Assembly (NCBI GenBank): GCA_035546855.1
Contig: DASZVY010000013.1
Span: forward strand, 1 to 64,000
Source of the DNA: Nitrobacter sp035546855
GTDB lineage: Bacteria; Pseudomonadota; Alphaproteobacteria; Rhizobiales; Xanthobacteraceae
DNA: 64,000 nt
Direction of reading: 5' to 3'
Position 1 is the stretch's first letter. The number at the start of each line of letters is the position of its first letter. Below the pieces are notes generated by a model. It was not told the DNA's origin. It saw only the letters and a program-made list of their open reading frames with translations, and ran no database searches. The translations under genes and the position numbers were made by a program. Of the stretch, positions 1 through 8,108 are shown piece by piece.

Positions 1-73
1 CGCCGAAGGTCATCGTGCCGAGGCAGATCTCCGACACGAACAATCCGGTGTTGCCGAGCTGATTGTATTTCAT
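1..73 (-). CDS. Aldo/keto reductase, N-terminal fragment (cut by window edge)
   Basis: Only the first 24 codons are present; the gene runs off the left edge. The residues read MKYNQLGNTGLFVSEICLG and then TMTFG. This is the usual opening strand of the aldo/keto reductase barrel (YR-LG-SGL-VS-LG-GTM-FG). The family reduces aldehydes and ketones with NADPH. The ATG is preceded by a GGAGGA ribosome site at about 79-84 (complement). Substrate cannot be judged from this fragment. Confidence 0.7.
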   Translation of the reverse strand, partial: MKYNQLGNTGLFVSEICLGTMTFG

Positions 74-91
74 GGAAATCCTCCGCGGGGT

Positions 92-655
92 TCAGGGCGG
101 AAGGATCGTAAGCTCCGGCCAGTGCTCTTTCCAGCGCAACGCCTTTTCCATGTACCTGTCAGGGAGAAAATTCGGCGTCCGGTTGGGGCGAACAATCATA
201 TTGAAAATGTCATCGAAGCCGCGCGGTGCATAAACCTCCGTCTCATCGCGATTTGCGCGAATACCCACTTGCGCGTTGTGCATAAGGAAACGGTCGATGC
301 CATCAGTCGCGCGCGCGAGCCGAGGATAGGGTTTGCCGAATTTTTGTTCATACCAGAGATGCACGCGCGCCTGGTTGCGCAGTTCCACCGCGATGCCAAG
401 GTCGGCGAAGAGCGCTGCGGCACGCTTGATCGCCGCATCCTCCGCTTCCCACGACACGTCGGGATCGAAATAGAAGATGTCGTAGTCGCGGATCCCATGA
501 TCGGGTCGCCTGTTCGTGCGCGCGTTCCATACCGTCTGGAACAGCGCGCCGGAGACAAGCCAGCAATCGGGCAGGGCGAGCGCCGGCAGCCGCTCCAGCA
601 CGATGCGGTTGAACGGATTGCAGCGAACGATTTCAAGGAATTCGAAACGAGTCAT
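92..655 (-). CDS. Nucleotidyltransferase family protein (DUF925)
   Basis: The protein has about 187 residues. It matches the DUF925/PF06042 pattern: an opening FLEIV..NP.NR..LERLPAL, then LP-D-WLVSGALFQTVWN, then DYDIFYFD with the acidic pair expected of a nucleotidyltransferase metal site. Near the C-terminus it carries PRGFDDIFNM.VRPN. The substrate of this family is not established. An upstream in-frame GTG at 691 would add 12 residues; I prefer the ATG at 655 because family members usually begin with MTR-EFL. It is transcribed away from the SemiSWEET gene at 724, and the 68-bp gap should hold promoters for both. Confidence 0.85.
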   Translation of the reverse strand: MTRFEFLEIVRCNPFNRIVLERLPALALPDCWLVSGALFQTVWNARTNRRPDHGIRDYDIFYFDPDVSWEAEDAAIKRAAALFADLGIAVELRNQARVHLWYEQKFGKPYPRLARATDGIDRFLMHNAQVGIRANRDETEVYAPRGFDDIFNMIVRPNRTPNFLPDRYMEKALRWKEHWPELTILPP

Positions 656-723
656 CGCCGCCACATTGCCATCGCGCGCGAAGGCCGGCACGGTCGAACA
701 AACACCATTGCTGGGGACAATTC

Positions 724-975
724 ATGCAAACCGAGTTTGTCGGGCTCGCCGCCGCGTTCCTGACCACTGTCGCGTTTCTGCCGCAGGTGATCCACACGCT
801 GCGCACGCGCTCGACGCACGACATCTCGCTGCGCATGTATTCGCTTTACACCGTCGGCATCTTCCTGTGGCTGGTCTATGACCTGCTGCTGCACGACGTG
901 CCGCTCATCGCGTCGAACTTCGTCACGCTTATTTTTGCCGCCACGATCCTGACGCTGAAGCTACGTCACGGGTGA
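724..975 (+). CDS. SemiSWEET-type sugar transporter (PQ-loop, MtN3 family)
   Basis: This 83-residue membrane protein has three predicted helices (about residues 5-22, 38-56 and 60-79). It carries the SemiSWEET signature LPQV in helix 1 and SLRMYSLYTVGIFLW in helix 2. SemiSWEETs are half-transporters that dimerise to move small sugars across the inner membrane. The length is normal for the family. GGGGACA lies just ahead of the ATG. Its 3' end overlaps the convergent gene at 961-1311 by 15 bp. The transported sugar cannot be inferred. Confidence 0.9.
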   Translation: MQTEFVGLAAAFLTTVAFLPQVIHTLRTRSTHDISLRMYSLYTVGIFLWLVYDLLLHDVPLIASNFVTLIFAATILTLKLRHG

Positions 976-1311
976 CTTGAACGTGTTGTAGGCGTCCATC
1001 ACATGCGTGGAATAAACCATCGCCGCGCCCGCATTGACCATGATGCCGACACCGAGTGCTTCCGAGATCTCTTCCTTGGACGCGCCGGCCCTGATTGCGC
1101 CTTGCGTGTGCGCGTTGATGCAGCCGTCGCAGCGCAGCGTGATTGCCACCGCCAGCGCGATCAGTTCCCGCGTCTTGGCGTCGAGATGGGTGAATTTGGA
1201 CGTCGCGTGGTGGAACTCCGCATAGGCCTTCACGGTGTCGGGCACCGATGTACCCAGTTCCTTCACGCCCGCGCGAACCTGATCGCCGTACTGTTTCCAG
1301 TCCCTGATCAT
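961..1311 (-). CDS. Carboxymuconolactone decarboxylase / AhpD-like family protein
   Basis: The protein has 116 residues and a single CMD domain. It contains the redox motif CDGCINAH (CxxC plus a downstream His) typical of AhpD-like peroxidase or disulfide-reductase members, preceded by TRELIALAVAITLRC. The C-terminal half holds the usual GASKEEI-EAL and GAAMVYS segments. Such proteins act in peroxide defence or aromatic-acid catabolism; there is no aromatic gene nearby, so the AhpD-like role is more likely. The start was chosen at the ATG preceded by AAACGGGAG. The same frame stays open upstream to 1758, but that part is antisense noise over DUF952. Confidence 0.9.
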   Translation of the reverse strand: MIRDWKQYGDQVRAGVKELGTSVPDTVKAYAEFHHATSKFTHLDAKTRELIALAVAITLRCDGCINAHTQGAIRAGASKEEISEALGVGIMVNAGAAMVYSTHVMDAYNTFKSPVT

Positions 1312-1415
1312 CTCCCGTTTCCTTTCCTTTGATCCGGAAACAGGAAACGCGCCTTTGACACCGCGCGCAATCGTTCGGCCGCGATGACCGGGATTGCGAT
1401 TGTCGCAAGCGGCGT

Positions 1416-1790
1416 TCAGCTCAGGCGACTGGCGGCCTGCGGTTGTTCGGCGAAGGCCCGCGCTGGAAGGGCGAACACGCCCGGCGCCTTGTTGGGAATG
1501 GTGCTGGTCCACAGGACCCTGGACAGTTCGAGATCGGAATAAAGATGCGGGAAGTTCTCGCCCTGGCTGTTCGCTTCCCATTTCAGCTTGTCGCCGAGAT
1601 TGTCCGCGTCCAGCGCAACCAGCATCAGTCCCGTCGCCTGCGCAAAATGCCGGTTGAGCGTGCCCGCAAGCTGCGCCGCGGTGGAAAGGTGGATGAAGCC
1701 ATCGCGCTTGTCGTCGGCCGAACCGCGATAGACACGCGCGGCCTGCGCCGCCTGCCATTCGTCGGTATGCAGGATCTTAAAGACGAGCAT
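1416..1790 (-). CDS. DUF952 family protein
   Basis: The 124-residue protein has the DUF952 pattern. It opens with a strand leading to W and an acidic residue, then YRGS..D..DGFIHLST..QL..T..RHF, then L..LD...L...LKWE, and late FPHLY..L.LS.V. The family is small, cytosolic and of unknown function. The start ATG is directly against the stop codon of the upstream gene (1791), with GGGGAGATTG as ribosome site inside that gene. The pair is therefore translationally coupled in an operon running from tldD (3501) down to here. Confidence 0.88.
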   Translation of the reverse strand: MLVFKILHTDEWQAAQAARVYRGSADDKRDGFIHLSTAAQLAGTLNRHFAQATGLMLVALDADNLGDKLKWEANSQGENFPHLYSDLELSRVLWTSTIPNKAPGVFALPARAFAEQPQAASRLS

Positions 1791-2048
1791 TCAATCTCCC
1801 CAGTGCCAGTGCCAGCCGCCTTCGGTCTTGTACGCCGCAAGCACGATCATCGGCACAACGAAAAGCACAAGACTAGCCATCGCCGCCAGCCCCCAATCGC
1901 GATGGGGTAAATAATGTTGGATGAAATATTTGCTGGCGAGCACGCCGCCGAGAAGCACGGCGAGATGCACCCAGCCCTTCCAGTTCAGCGGAAGGCCCGT
2001 GCCGTAGCCGATATATTTCGGCCGGAACCAGTACTCGCGATTGTCCAT
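1791..2048 (-). CDS. Small integral membrane protein, unknown function
   Basis: The protein has 85 residues from the ATG at 2048 (GGGGCGG upstream). The N-terminus is hydrophilic and aromatic (DNREYWFRPKYIGYG). Two hydrophobic helices follow at about residues 26-45 and 55-75, and it ends in a Trp/His-rich tail (GGWHWHWGD). I do not recognise a named domain; similar short proteins with a YWFRPK..GYG start occur next to tldD in related bacteria as far as I recall. It lies 22 bp after tldD and abuts DUF952, so it is probably co-transcribed with both. Confidence 0.7.
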   Translation of the reverse strand: MDNREYWFRPKYIGYGTGLPLNWKGWVHLAVLLGGVLASKYFIQHYLPHRDWGLAAMASLVLFVVPMIVLAAYKTEGGWHWHWGD

Positions 2049-2070
2049 GCCGCCCCGGTTCGGAGGAAAT

Positions 2071-3501
2071 TCACGCTGCCTGCTGGGTTCCACCCACCGT
2101 CAGGCCGTCGATGCGCAGCGTTGGCTGGCCGACGCCGACCGGCACCGACTGCCCGTTCTTCCCGCAGGTGCCCACGCCCGTGTCGAGCTTCAGGTCGTTG
2201 CCGACCATGGTGATCCTGGTGAGCGCGGTCGCACCATCGCCGATCAGGGTCGCACCCTTGATGGCGGGGCCGATCTTGCCGTTCTCGATCAGATAGGCCT
2301 CGGTGCAGGAGAACACGAACTTGCCGTTGGTGATGTCCACCTGTCCGCCGCCGAAGTTCGTCGCGTAGATGCCTTTGTCCACGCTCGCGAGGATTTCGCC
2401 GGGGTCCTTGTCGCCCGCCAGCATGTAAGTGTTGGTCATGCGCGGCATGATGTTGCTCGCATGGCTCTCACGCCGCCCATTGCCCGTCGGCGCCACGCCC
2501 ATCAGCCGCGCGTTCTGGCGGTCCTGCATATAGCCTTTCAGGATTCCGTCCTCGATCAGCACCGTGCGCGAGGTCGGCGTACCTTCATCGTCGATGGTGA
2601 GCGAACCGCGGCGATTGGCGATGGTGCCATCGTCCACTACCGTCACGCCCGGCGCGGCGACACGCTGGCCGAGAAGTCCTGCGAACGCGCTCGTCTTCTT
2701 GCGGTTGAAGTCGCCTTCGAGCCCGTGGCCGATGGCTTCATGCAGCAGGATACCGGGCCAGCCGGGCCCGAGCACCACTTTCATCTCGCCGGCAGGAGCC
2801 GGGATGGAAGAGAGGTTCACCACCGCTTGGCGCAGCGCTTCGTCCACCGCCGCCTGCCAGTATTCCGGCTTGAGATAGTGTTCGTAGCCTTCGCGGCCGC
2901 CGCCGCCGAAGCTTCCGGATTCCTGACGCCCGTCCTTCTCCACCACGACCGAAACATTGAGGCGCACCAGCGGACGGATATCGCGATAGATCTCCCCGCC
3001 CGACCGAACGATCTCCACGATCTGCCACGACGCGGCGAGGCTGGCAGACACCTGCTTCACGCGGTCGTCCTTCTTGCGCGCGTATTCGTTCATGTCCGCG
3101 AGCAGCTTCACCTTCGTCTCGAAGCCGGCCGTGTTGAGCGGATCGATGTCGGTATAGAGCCTGGCGTTGGTGCGCGCCGGGGGCAGGGCGATGGCGCCGC
3201 CGTGGCCGCTCGCCACCGCCTTCACGGTCTGGCCCGCGCGCCTGATCGCGTCCTCGGACAGATCGGAGGCGTGGGCATAGCCCGTCATCTCGCCAGCGAC
3301 CGAGCGCAGGCCGAATCCCTGCGTCGTGTCGAAGGTCGCGGCCTTGAGCCGGCCATCGTCGAAGGCGAAGGTCTCGCTCTGCTTATATTCCAGAAAGAGC
3401 TCGCCATCGTCGGAGCCTTTCAGCGATTCGTCCACGATGTTCTGGACGCGGCCACGGTCCATGCCGGTGCGGGTGAAAAAGAGTTCGTCGGGTGAGGTCA
3501 C
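2071..3501 (-). CDS. tldD: Metalloprotease TldD
   Basis: The 476-residue protein spans the full TldD family length. TldD with TldE forms a zinc peptidase that degrades unfolded peptides and matures some modified peptides and antitoxins. The zinc motif HEAIGH is at residues 254-259 and is followed by GLEGDFNRKKTSAF. Other hallmarks are FDDGRLK near the N-terminus, GFGLR, and the C-terminal GTCGK.GQ.VPVG.GQPTLRI. The start is GTG (VTSPDELFFTR). TldE is not in the window. It heads a minus-strand run with the small membrane gene and DUF952, and is divergent from the cox operon. Confidence 0.96.
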   Translation of the reverse strand: MTSPDELFFTRTGMDRGRVQNIVDESLKGSDDGELFLEYKQSETFAFDDGRLKAATFDTTQGFGLRSVAGEMTGYAHASDLSEDAIRRAGQTVKAVASGHGGAIALPPARTNARLYTDIDPLNTAGFETKVKLLADMNEYARKKDDRVKQVSASLAASWQIVEIVRSGGEIYRDIRPLVRLNVSVVVEKDGRQESGSFGGGGREGYEHYLKPEYWQAAVDEALRQAVVNLSSIPAPAGEMKVVLGPGWPGILLHEAIGHGLEGDFNRKKTSAFAGLLGQRVAAPGVTVVDDGTIANRRGSLTIDDEGTPTSRTVLIEDGILKGYMQDRQNARLMGVAPTGNGRRESHASNIMPRMTNTYMLAGDKDPGEILASVDKGIYATNFGGGQVDITNGKFVFSCTEAYLIENGKIGPAIKGATLIGDGATALTRITMVGNDLKLDTGVGTCGKNGQSVPVGVGQPTLRIDGLTVGGTQQAA

Positions 3502-3583
3502 GGGGTGCGACTCCGGGCTCGGGAATGGGTTCTGCGTGGAATATGGCCATTGCAGCGGCGAACGTCACCTGCGGCACCGCCCC

Positions 3584-3598
3584 GTGCCATAAGGTCGC
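3584..3598 (+). promoter_or_regulatory. Possible RegR/RegA-like redox-response box upstream of coxB
   Basis: GTGCCATAAGGTCGC resembles the bradyrhizobial RegR consensus as I remember it (GNGRCRTTNNGNCGC), with two mismatches. It lies about 80-95 bp ahead of the coxB start in the tldD/coxB intergenic region. RegA/RegR-type regulators are known to control terminal oxidases in purple bacteria, which makes the position sensible. A single 15-bp match is weak evidence. Confidence 0.25.
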
Positions 3599-3678
3599 AA
3601 TGACTTTAAGGGCTTAGCCCCTCTAAATCCTTCACCTTATTCCGGTTCGCGCGGGGCTTGCGCGGGCCCGGGGAACTT

Positions 3679-4527
3679 ATGCGAGGTCGCCTGATGTTTG
3701 TGAAAAAGATCGGCGCCGGGTTGTCGGGGGCATTTGCGCTGGGCGGCGCGTTCCTCTGGTCCACGGCGGCTTCAGCTCTCCCGCAGGACTGGGAGACCGG
3801 TTTCCAGCCCGCCGCGTCGCCGGTGATGGAGCGGATCGAGGATTTCCACAAGGAGCTCCTCGTCATCATCACGCTGGTGTCGCTGTTCGTGCTGGCGCTG
3901 CTCGTGTGGATCGTGCTGCGCTACAACCAGCGCCGCAATCCGGTCCCCAGCAAGACAGCGCACAACACGCTGCTCGAGGTGGCTTGGACGATCATTCCGG
4001 TCATCATTCTCGTCATCATCGCGATCCCCTCCTTCCGTCTGCTCTACTACGAAATGGATATCCCGACGCCGGACGTCACCATCAAGGCGATCGGCAAGCA
4101 GTGGTTCTGGAGCTACGAATATCCGGCCAGCAACTTCACCTTCGACTCGCTCGGCCTTTCCAATGCCGACGCGGACAAGGCGCATGAGCCGCACCTTCTT
4201 GGTGTGGACAACGCCGTCTATGTGCCGGTCAACAAGGTGATCGAGGTCGAGACCACCGGCGCGGACGTGATCCATAGCTGGGCAGTGCCGCAGTTCGGCG
4301 TGAAGATGGATGCGGTGCCCGGCCGCATCAACCACACCTGGTTCAAGGCGACGCAGATCGGCACGTTCTACGGCGAATGTTCCGAGCTTTGCGGCGCGCG
4401 CCACGCGTTCATGCCCATCGAGGTGCATGTGGTCTCCGAGGCCGACTACCAAAAGTGGCTCGCCGGCGCCAAGAAGAAGTTCGCCGCGATCAACGACACA
4501 AGCGCGACCCAGGTCGCCGCGAAGTAA
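3679..4527 (+). CDS. coxB: Cytochrome c oxidase subunit II (aa3-type)
   Basis: This is the CuA-bearing subunit of the aa3 oxidase. It takes electrons from cytochrome c at the periplasmic face. It has a signal peptide ending near ASALPQ, two transmembrane hairpin helices, and a cupredoxin domain with the CuA loop GECSELCGARHAFMPIE (two Cys, one His, one Met) and the earlier His ligand in HSWAVPQFGVK. The aromatic electron-entry segment KQWFWSYEYP is present. I chose ATG 3679 (GGGGA upstream) over the in-frame TTG at 3658. First gene of the oxidase operon, 15 bp before coxA. Confidence 0.97.
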   Translation: MRGRLMFVKKIGAGLSGAFALGGAFLWSTAASALPQDWETGFQPAASPVMERIEDFHKELLVIITLVSLFVLALLVWIVLRYNQRRNPVPSKTAHNTLLEVAWTIIPVIILVIIAIPSFRLLYYEMDIPTPDVTIKAIGKQWFWSYEYPASNFTFDSLGLSNADADKAHEPHLLGVDNAVYVPVNKVIEVETTGADVIHSWAVPQFGVKMDAVPGRINHTWFKATQIGTFYGECSELCGARHAFMPIEVHVVSEADYQKWLAGAKKKFAAINDTSATQVAAK

Positions 4528-4542
4528 GCAAGGACAACGGAT

Positions 4543-6135
4543 ATGGCTGACATCGCTCACGCCCACGAAGACCATCCGCATGGCTGGCGGCGCTACGTCT
4601 ATTCGACGAACCACAAGGACATCGGAACGATGTACCTGGTGTTTGCGATCATAGCCGGCATCATCGGCGGCACGCTCTCCATGTTCATGCGCGCCGAGCT
4701 GATGTATCCGGGCCTGCAGGTGTTCAAGGAGCCGCACACCTTCAACGTGTTCGTCACCGGCCACGGCCTGATCATGGTGTTCTTCATGATCATGCCCGCG
4801 ATGATCGGCGGCTTCGGCAACTGGCTCGTGCCGCTCATGATCGGCGCGCCGGACATGGCGTTCCCGCGCATGAACAACATTTCGTTCTGGCTCTTGCCGT
4901 TTTCCTTCACGTTCCTGATTGCCTCGATGTTCGTCGAAGGCGACTCGGGCGGCATGGGCGTGGGCGGCGGCTGGACCCTTTACGCGCCGCTCTCCACTTA
5001 CGGCTCGCCCGGACCTGCGATGGACTTCGCGATCTTCTCGCTCCACATCGCCGGCGCGTCCTCGATCCTGGGCGCGATCAACTTCATCACCACGATCTTC
5101 AACATGCGCGCGCCGGGCATGACCCTGCACAAGATGCCGCTGTTCGTGTGGTCGATTCTGGTGACCGTGTTCCTGCTGTTGCTGTCGCTGCCGGTGCTTG
5201 CGGGCGCGATCACCATGCTGCTGACGGACCGCAACTTCGGCACCACGTTCTTCTCGCCGGAGGGTGGCGGTGATCCGGTGTTGTTCCAGCATCTGTTCTG
5301 GTTCTTCGGCCATCCCGAAGTGTACATCCTGATTCTGCCGGGCTTCGGCATGATCAGCCAGATCGTCTCGACCTTCTCGAAGAAACCCGTGTTCGGCTAT
5401 CTCGGCATGGCCTACGCCATGGTCGCCATCGGCGGCATCGGTTTCGTGGTCTGGGCGCACCACATGTACACGGTCGGCATGTCGTCCGCGACGCAGGCCT
5501 ATTTCGTCGCGGCGACGATGGTGATCGCGGTGCCGACGGGCGTGAAGATCTTCTCGTGGATCGCGACGATGTGGGGCGGCTCGATTGAATTCCGGACACC
5601 CATGCTGTGGGCGATCGGCTTCATCTTCCTGTTCACGGTCGGCGGCGTCACCGGCGTCGTGCTGGCGAACGCGGGCGTCGATCGCGTGCTGCAGGAAACC
5701 TACTACGTGATCGCGCACTTCCACTATGTGATGGGCGTCGCCGCGGTGTTTGCGATCTTCGCCGGCTGGTACTACTGGTTCCCGAAAATGTCGGGCTACA
5801 TGTATAACGAGACGATCGGCAAGCTTCATTTCTGGGTGATGTTCATCGGCGTCAACATCCTGTTCTTCCCGCAGCATTTCCTCGGGCTGTCGGGCATGAT
5901 GCGGCGTTCCGTCGACTATCCCGATGCTTTCGCGGGCTGGAATTTCATCTCGTCGATCGGCGCTTATATCTCGGCGTTCGGCGTGCTGATCTTCGTCTAT
6001 GGCGTGATTGAAGCGTTCGCGAAGAAGGTGCCCGCCGTCGACAATCCGTGGGGTGCGGGTGCAACGACGCTGGAATGGACGCTGTCCTCGCCGCCGCCGT
6101 TCCATCAGTTCGAAACGTTGCCGCGCATTCAGTAA
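4543..6135 (+). CDS. coxA: Cytochrome c oxidase subunit I (aa3-type)
   Basis: This is the catalytic subunit, with haem a and the haem a3/CuB centre that reduces oxygen to water and pumps protons. The 530 residues contain the CuB His and cross-linked Tyr in WFFGHPEVYILILPGFG, the CuB pair in AHHMYTVG, and the two haem His ligands in AHFHYVMG. The D-channel segment GGFGNWLVPLMIGAPDMAFPRMNN is also conserved. AAGGA precedes the ATG. It lies between coxB and the haem farnesyltransferase gene; a 137-bp gap with a palindromic repeat separates it from ctaB. Confidence 0.98.
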   Translation: MADIAHAHEDHPHGWRRYVYSTNHKDIGTMYLVFAIIAGIIGGTLSMFMRAELMYPGLQVFKEPHTFNVFVTGHGLIMVFFMIMPAMIGGFGNWLVPLMIGAPDMAFPRMNNISFWLLPFSFTFLIASMFVEGDSGGMGVGGGWTLYAPLSTYGSPGPAMDFAIFSLHIAGASSILGAINFITTIFNMRAPGMTLHKMPLFVWSILVTVFLLLLSLPVLAGAITMLLTDRNFGTTFFSPEGGGDPVLFQHLFWFFGHPEVYILILPGFGMISQIVSTFSKKPVFGYLGMAYAMVAIGGIGFVVWAHHMYTVGMSSATQAYFVAATMVIAVPTGVKIFSWIATMWGGSIEFRTPMLWAIGFIFLFTVGGVTGVVLANAGVDRVLQETYYVIAHFHYVMGVAAVFAIFAGWYYWFPKMSGYMYNETIGKLHFWVMFIGVNILFFPQHFLGLSGMMRRSVDYPDAFAGWNFISSIGAYISAFGVLIFVYGVIEAFAKKVPAVDNPWGAGATTLEWTLSSPPPFHQFETLPRIQ

Positions 6136-6144
6136 TCGCTGAAC

Positions 6145-6245
6145 TGTCATCCCCGCGAAAGCGGGGATCCAGTACATACCGGCACCTTGCGTAAAGTGCC
6201 GAACGTTTTGAATACTGGCTCGCCCGGTCAAGCCGGGCGATGACC
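6145..6245. repeat. Intergenic palindromic repeat, family A (copy 1)
   Basis: The element sits between coxA and ctaB. The left end is TGTCATCCCCGCGAAAGCGG followed by GGATCCAGTA. The right end is TACTGG followed by CGCCCGGTCAAGCCGGGCG and ATGACC. The two ends are inverted (TCAT...CCAGTA against TACTGG...ATGA), and each contains its own short hairpin. A second copy is at 37953-38060 and a related element is at 21030-21165. These resemble REP-type elements common in rhizobial genomes. It lies inside the cox operon and may affect expression of the downstream genes. Confidence 0.75.
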
Positions 6246-6272
6246 CTAATACCAGAGTGAGACCGGGAAACA

Positions 6273-7214
6273 TTGTCTGTCCTCGACCAGAATGCCCTTG
6301 ATCTGCCGCTGCCTCGCATCTCGGAGGCGAGCGTCGGCGACTATGTCGCGCTGCTGAAGCCGCGGGTGATGTCCCTGGTCGTGTTCACGGCCATGGTCGG
6401 GCTGTTTCTGGCGCCCGGTCACGTTCATCCGGTGCTGGCGATCACCTCGATTCTCTGCATCGCAGTCGGCGGCGGCGCGTCCGGTGCGCTCAACATGGCG
6501 CTCGAGGGCGATATCGACGCCTTGATGACGCGCACCGCCAACCGGCCGATTCCCCGCGGGCGCGTGACGGCGTCGGAGGCGCTGGCCTTTGGCCTGACCC
6601 TGGCGTTCTTCTCCGTCATGACGCTCGGCATTCTCGTGAACTGGATCGCGGGCGCGCTGCTGGCGTTCACGATCTTCTTCTATGTCGTGATCTATACGAT
6701 GTGGTTGAAGCGCTGGACGGCGCAGAACATCGTGATTGGCGGCGCAGCGGGTGCGTTGCCGCCGGTGGTCGCATGGGCGGCCGCGACCGGCTCGCTCTCG
6801 GTCGAGCCGATCCTGCTGTTCCTCGTCATTTTCTTCTGGACCCCGCCGCACTTCTGGGCGCTGGCCCTGTTTCGCAACGAGGACTACACCCGCGCCGGCG
6901 TGCCGATGCTGCCGGTCGTGGCCGGTCCCGACGCAACGCGCCTTCAGATTTTACTCTATACCGTCGTGCTGGTGGCGACGGCCGCGGCGCCGTGGCCGAT
7001 GGGCTATTTCGACGCGATTTACGGTGTGGCGTCGCTGATCCTCGGAGCCGGCATGCTTGGCCTGGCGATCAACGTCTATCGCTATCGCACCGGCAGCGCG
7101 GCGCTGCGCGCGACGCGAAAGCTGTTCGCCTTTTCAATTCTGTATCTCTTCGCGCTGTTTGCCATTCTCCTGCTCGAGGTGGTTGCGAAAGCCATCGCGC
7201 CGTTGATCTGGTAG
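6273..7214 (+). CDS. ctaB: Protoheme IX farnesyltransferase (haem O synthase)
   Basis: The 313-residue polytopic membrane enzyme adds farnesyl to haem b to give haem O, on the way to haem A for the oxidase. It belongs to the UbiA superfamily. The first Asp-rich region is read as NMALEGDIDALMTRTANRPIPRG. The second conserved region is FFWTPPHFWALALFRNEDY with GVPMLPVV after it. About eight to nine helices are visible. The start is TTG at 6273 (GGGAAACA upstream); no in-frame ATG or GTG fits better. It is followed after 18 bp by a 54-codon gene. Confidence 0.96.
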   Translation: MSVLDQNALDLPLPRISEASVGDYVALLKPRVMSLVVFTAMVGLFLAPGHVHPVLAITSILCIAVGGGASGALNMALEGDIDALMTRTANRPIPRGRVTASEALAFGLTLAFFSVMTLGILVNWIAGALLAFTIFFYVVIYTMWLKRWTAQNIVIGGAAGALPPVVAWAAATGSLSVEPILLFLVIFFWTPPHFWALALFRNEDYTRAGVPMLPVVAGPDATRLQILLYTVVLVATAAAPWPMGYFDAIYGVASLILGAGMLGLAINVYRYRTGSAALRATRKLFAFSILYLFALFAILLLEVVAKAIAPLIW

Positions 7215-7232
7215 AAGAGGGTACATGAGCCG

Positions 7233-7397
7233 ATGGACAAGGAGCACAAGCCGGACGGGATCGTCCTCACCGAGGCGCAGAAGAAGCGACGTCGCGAGCG
7301 TTCGCTCGCCATCGCCTGGGCGCTCGGAATCCTGGTGGTTCTGTTCTTCGCGGTTACCATGGTTAAGGGACCGGCCGTCCTGGTCCGGCCGATGTGA
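7233..7397 (+). CDS. Small cytochrome oxidase-associated membrane protein (CoxF/CtaF-like)
   Basis: This 54-codon gene lies between ctaB and ctaG. It encodes a charged, Lys/Arg-rich N-terminus (MDKEHKPDGIVLTEAQKKRR), then one transmembrane helix (about residues 26-43, AIAWALGILVVLFFAV) and a short tail. Its TGA overlaps the in-frame GTG of ctaG (GTGA), so translation is probably coupled. Position, size and topology fit the small protein found between ctaB and ctaG in many alphaproteobacterial cox operons, called CoxF or CtaF in some annotations. Its exact role in oxidase assembly is not known to me. Confidence 0.8.
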   Translation: MDKEHKPDGIVLTEAQKKRRRERSLAIAWALGILVVLFFAVTMVKGPAVLVRPM

Positions 7398-7402
7398 GTC
7401 AC

Positions 7403-8032
7403 ATGACCGACACGCCGCCAGCCGCTGACATGCCGTCCGCCGCCCGCAAGGCGCAACGGATCGGTCGCGACGTGAAGATCGGCGCGGCCTGCGGGCTGCT
7501 GGTCGCGGCGATGGTCGGCGCATCCTATGCGGCGGTGCCGTTCTACAACTGGTTCTGCCGCGCCACCGGGTTCAACGGCACCACGCAGGTCGCCAAGGCT
7601 GCGCCGCAAGGCGAACCGCTGGCGCGGACCGTGGCGGTGCGGTTCGATTCCAACGTGTCCGGCGGGTTGCCCTGGAAGTTCGAGCCCGAACAGACCGAGA
7701 TTCAAGTCCATATCGGTCAGGTGAAGACAGTCTATTACACCGTGACCAACCAGTCGGCGCGGACCACGACCGGGCAGGCTGCCTACAACGTCGCGCCGCT
7801 GACGGTCGGATCGTATTTCACCAAGATCAACTGCTTCTGCTTTACCGAGCAGACCCTGAAGCCGGGCGAGAAGCGCGAGATGCCCGTCGTGTTCTATGTC
7901 GATCCCGCCTTCGCAGCGGATCGCGAGAACGACGGCACCAACACCCTCACGTTGTCGTATACGTTCTATCCTGTGAAGGATCCTGCGCCGGAGCCGGTGG
8001 CTGAGCGCGAGCCGGACAAGGGCAAGGGATGA
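7403..8032 (+). CDS. ctaG: Cytochrome c oxidase assembly protein CtaG (Cox11 family)
   Basis: CtaG/Cox11 delivers copper to the CuB site of CoxA. The protein is membrane-anchored, with one helix (about residues 26-46) and a periplasmic immunoglobulin-like copper domain. The copper motif is INCFCFTEQTL with Cys144 and Cys146. Other family marks are VPFYNWFCRATGF..T and MPVVFYVDP, and the length of 209 residues is normal. I took the ATG at 7403; a GTG at 7394 overlapping the previous stop codon is also possible and adds three residues. Confidence 0.96.
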   Translation: MTDTPPAADMPSAARKAQRIGRDVKIGAACGLLVAAMVGASYAAVPFYNWFCRATGFNGTTQVAKAAPQGEPLARTVAVRFDSNVSGGLPWKFEPEQTEIQVHIGQVKTVYYTVTNQSARTTTGQAAYNVAPLTVGSYFTKINCFCFTEQTLKPGEKREMPVVFYVDPAFAADRENDGTNTLTLSYTFYPVKDPAPEPVAEREPDKGKG

Positions 8033-8108
8033 CCGGGCGGAACGACGTGACGATTTTTGAGACGAAGATGTGCCGGCGGCGACTGGCATTGCATACGGAG
8101 AGACTTTA

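Noticed and set aside
3772..6273. Very long open frame (over 800 codons) antisense to coxB and coxA
   Set aside because: It mirrors the codon structure of two certain genes, is full of Arg, His and Asp, and shows no domain. GC-rich codon bias opens such antisense frames.
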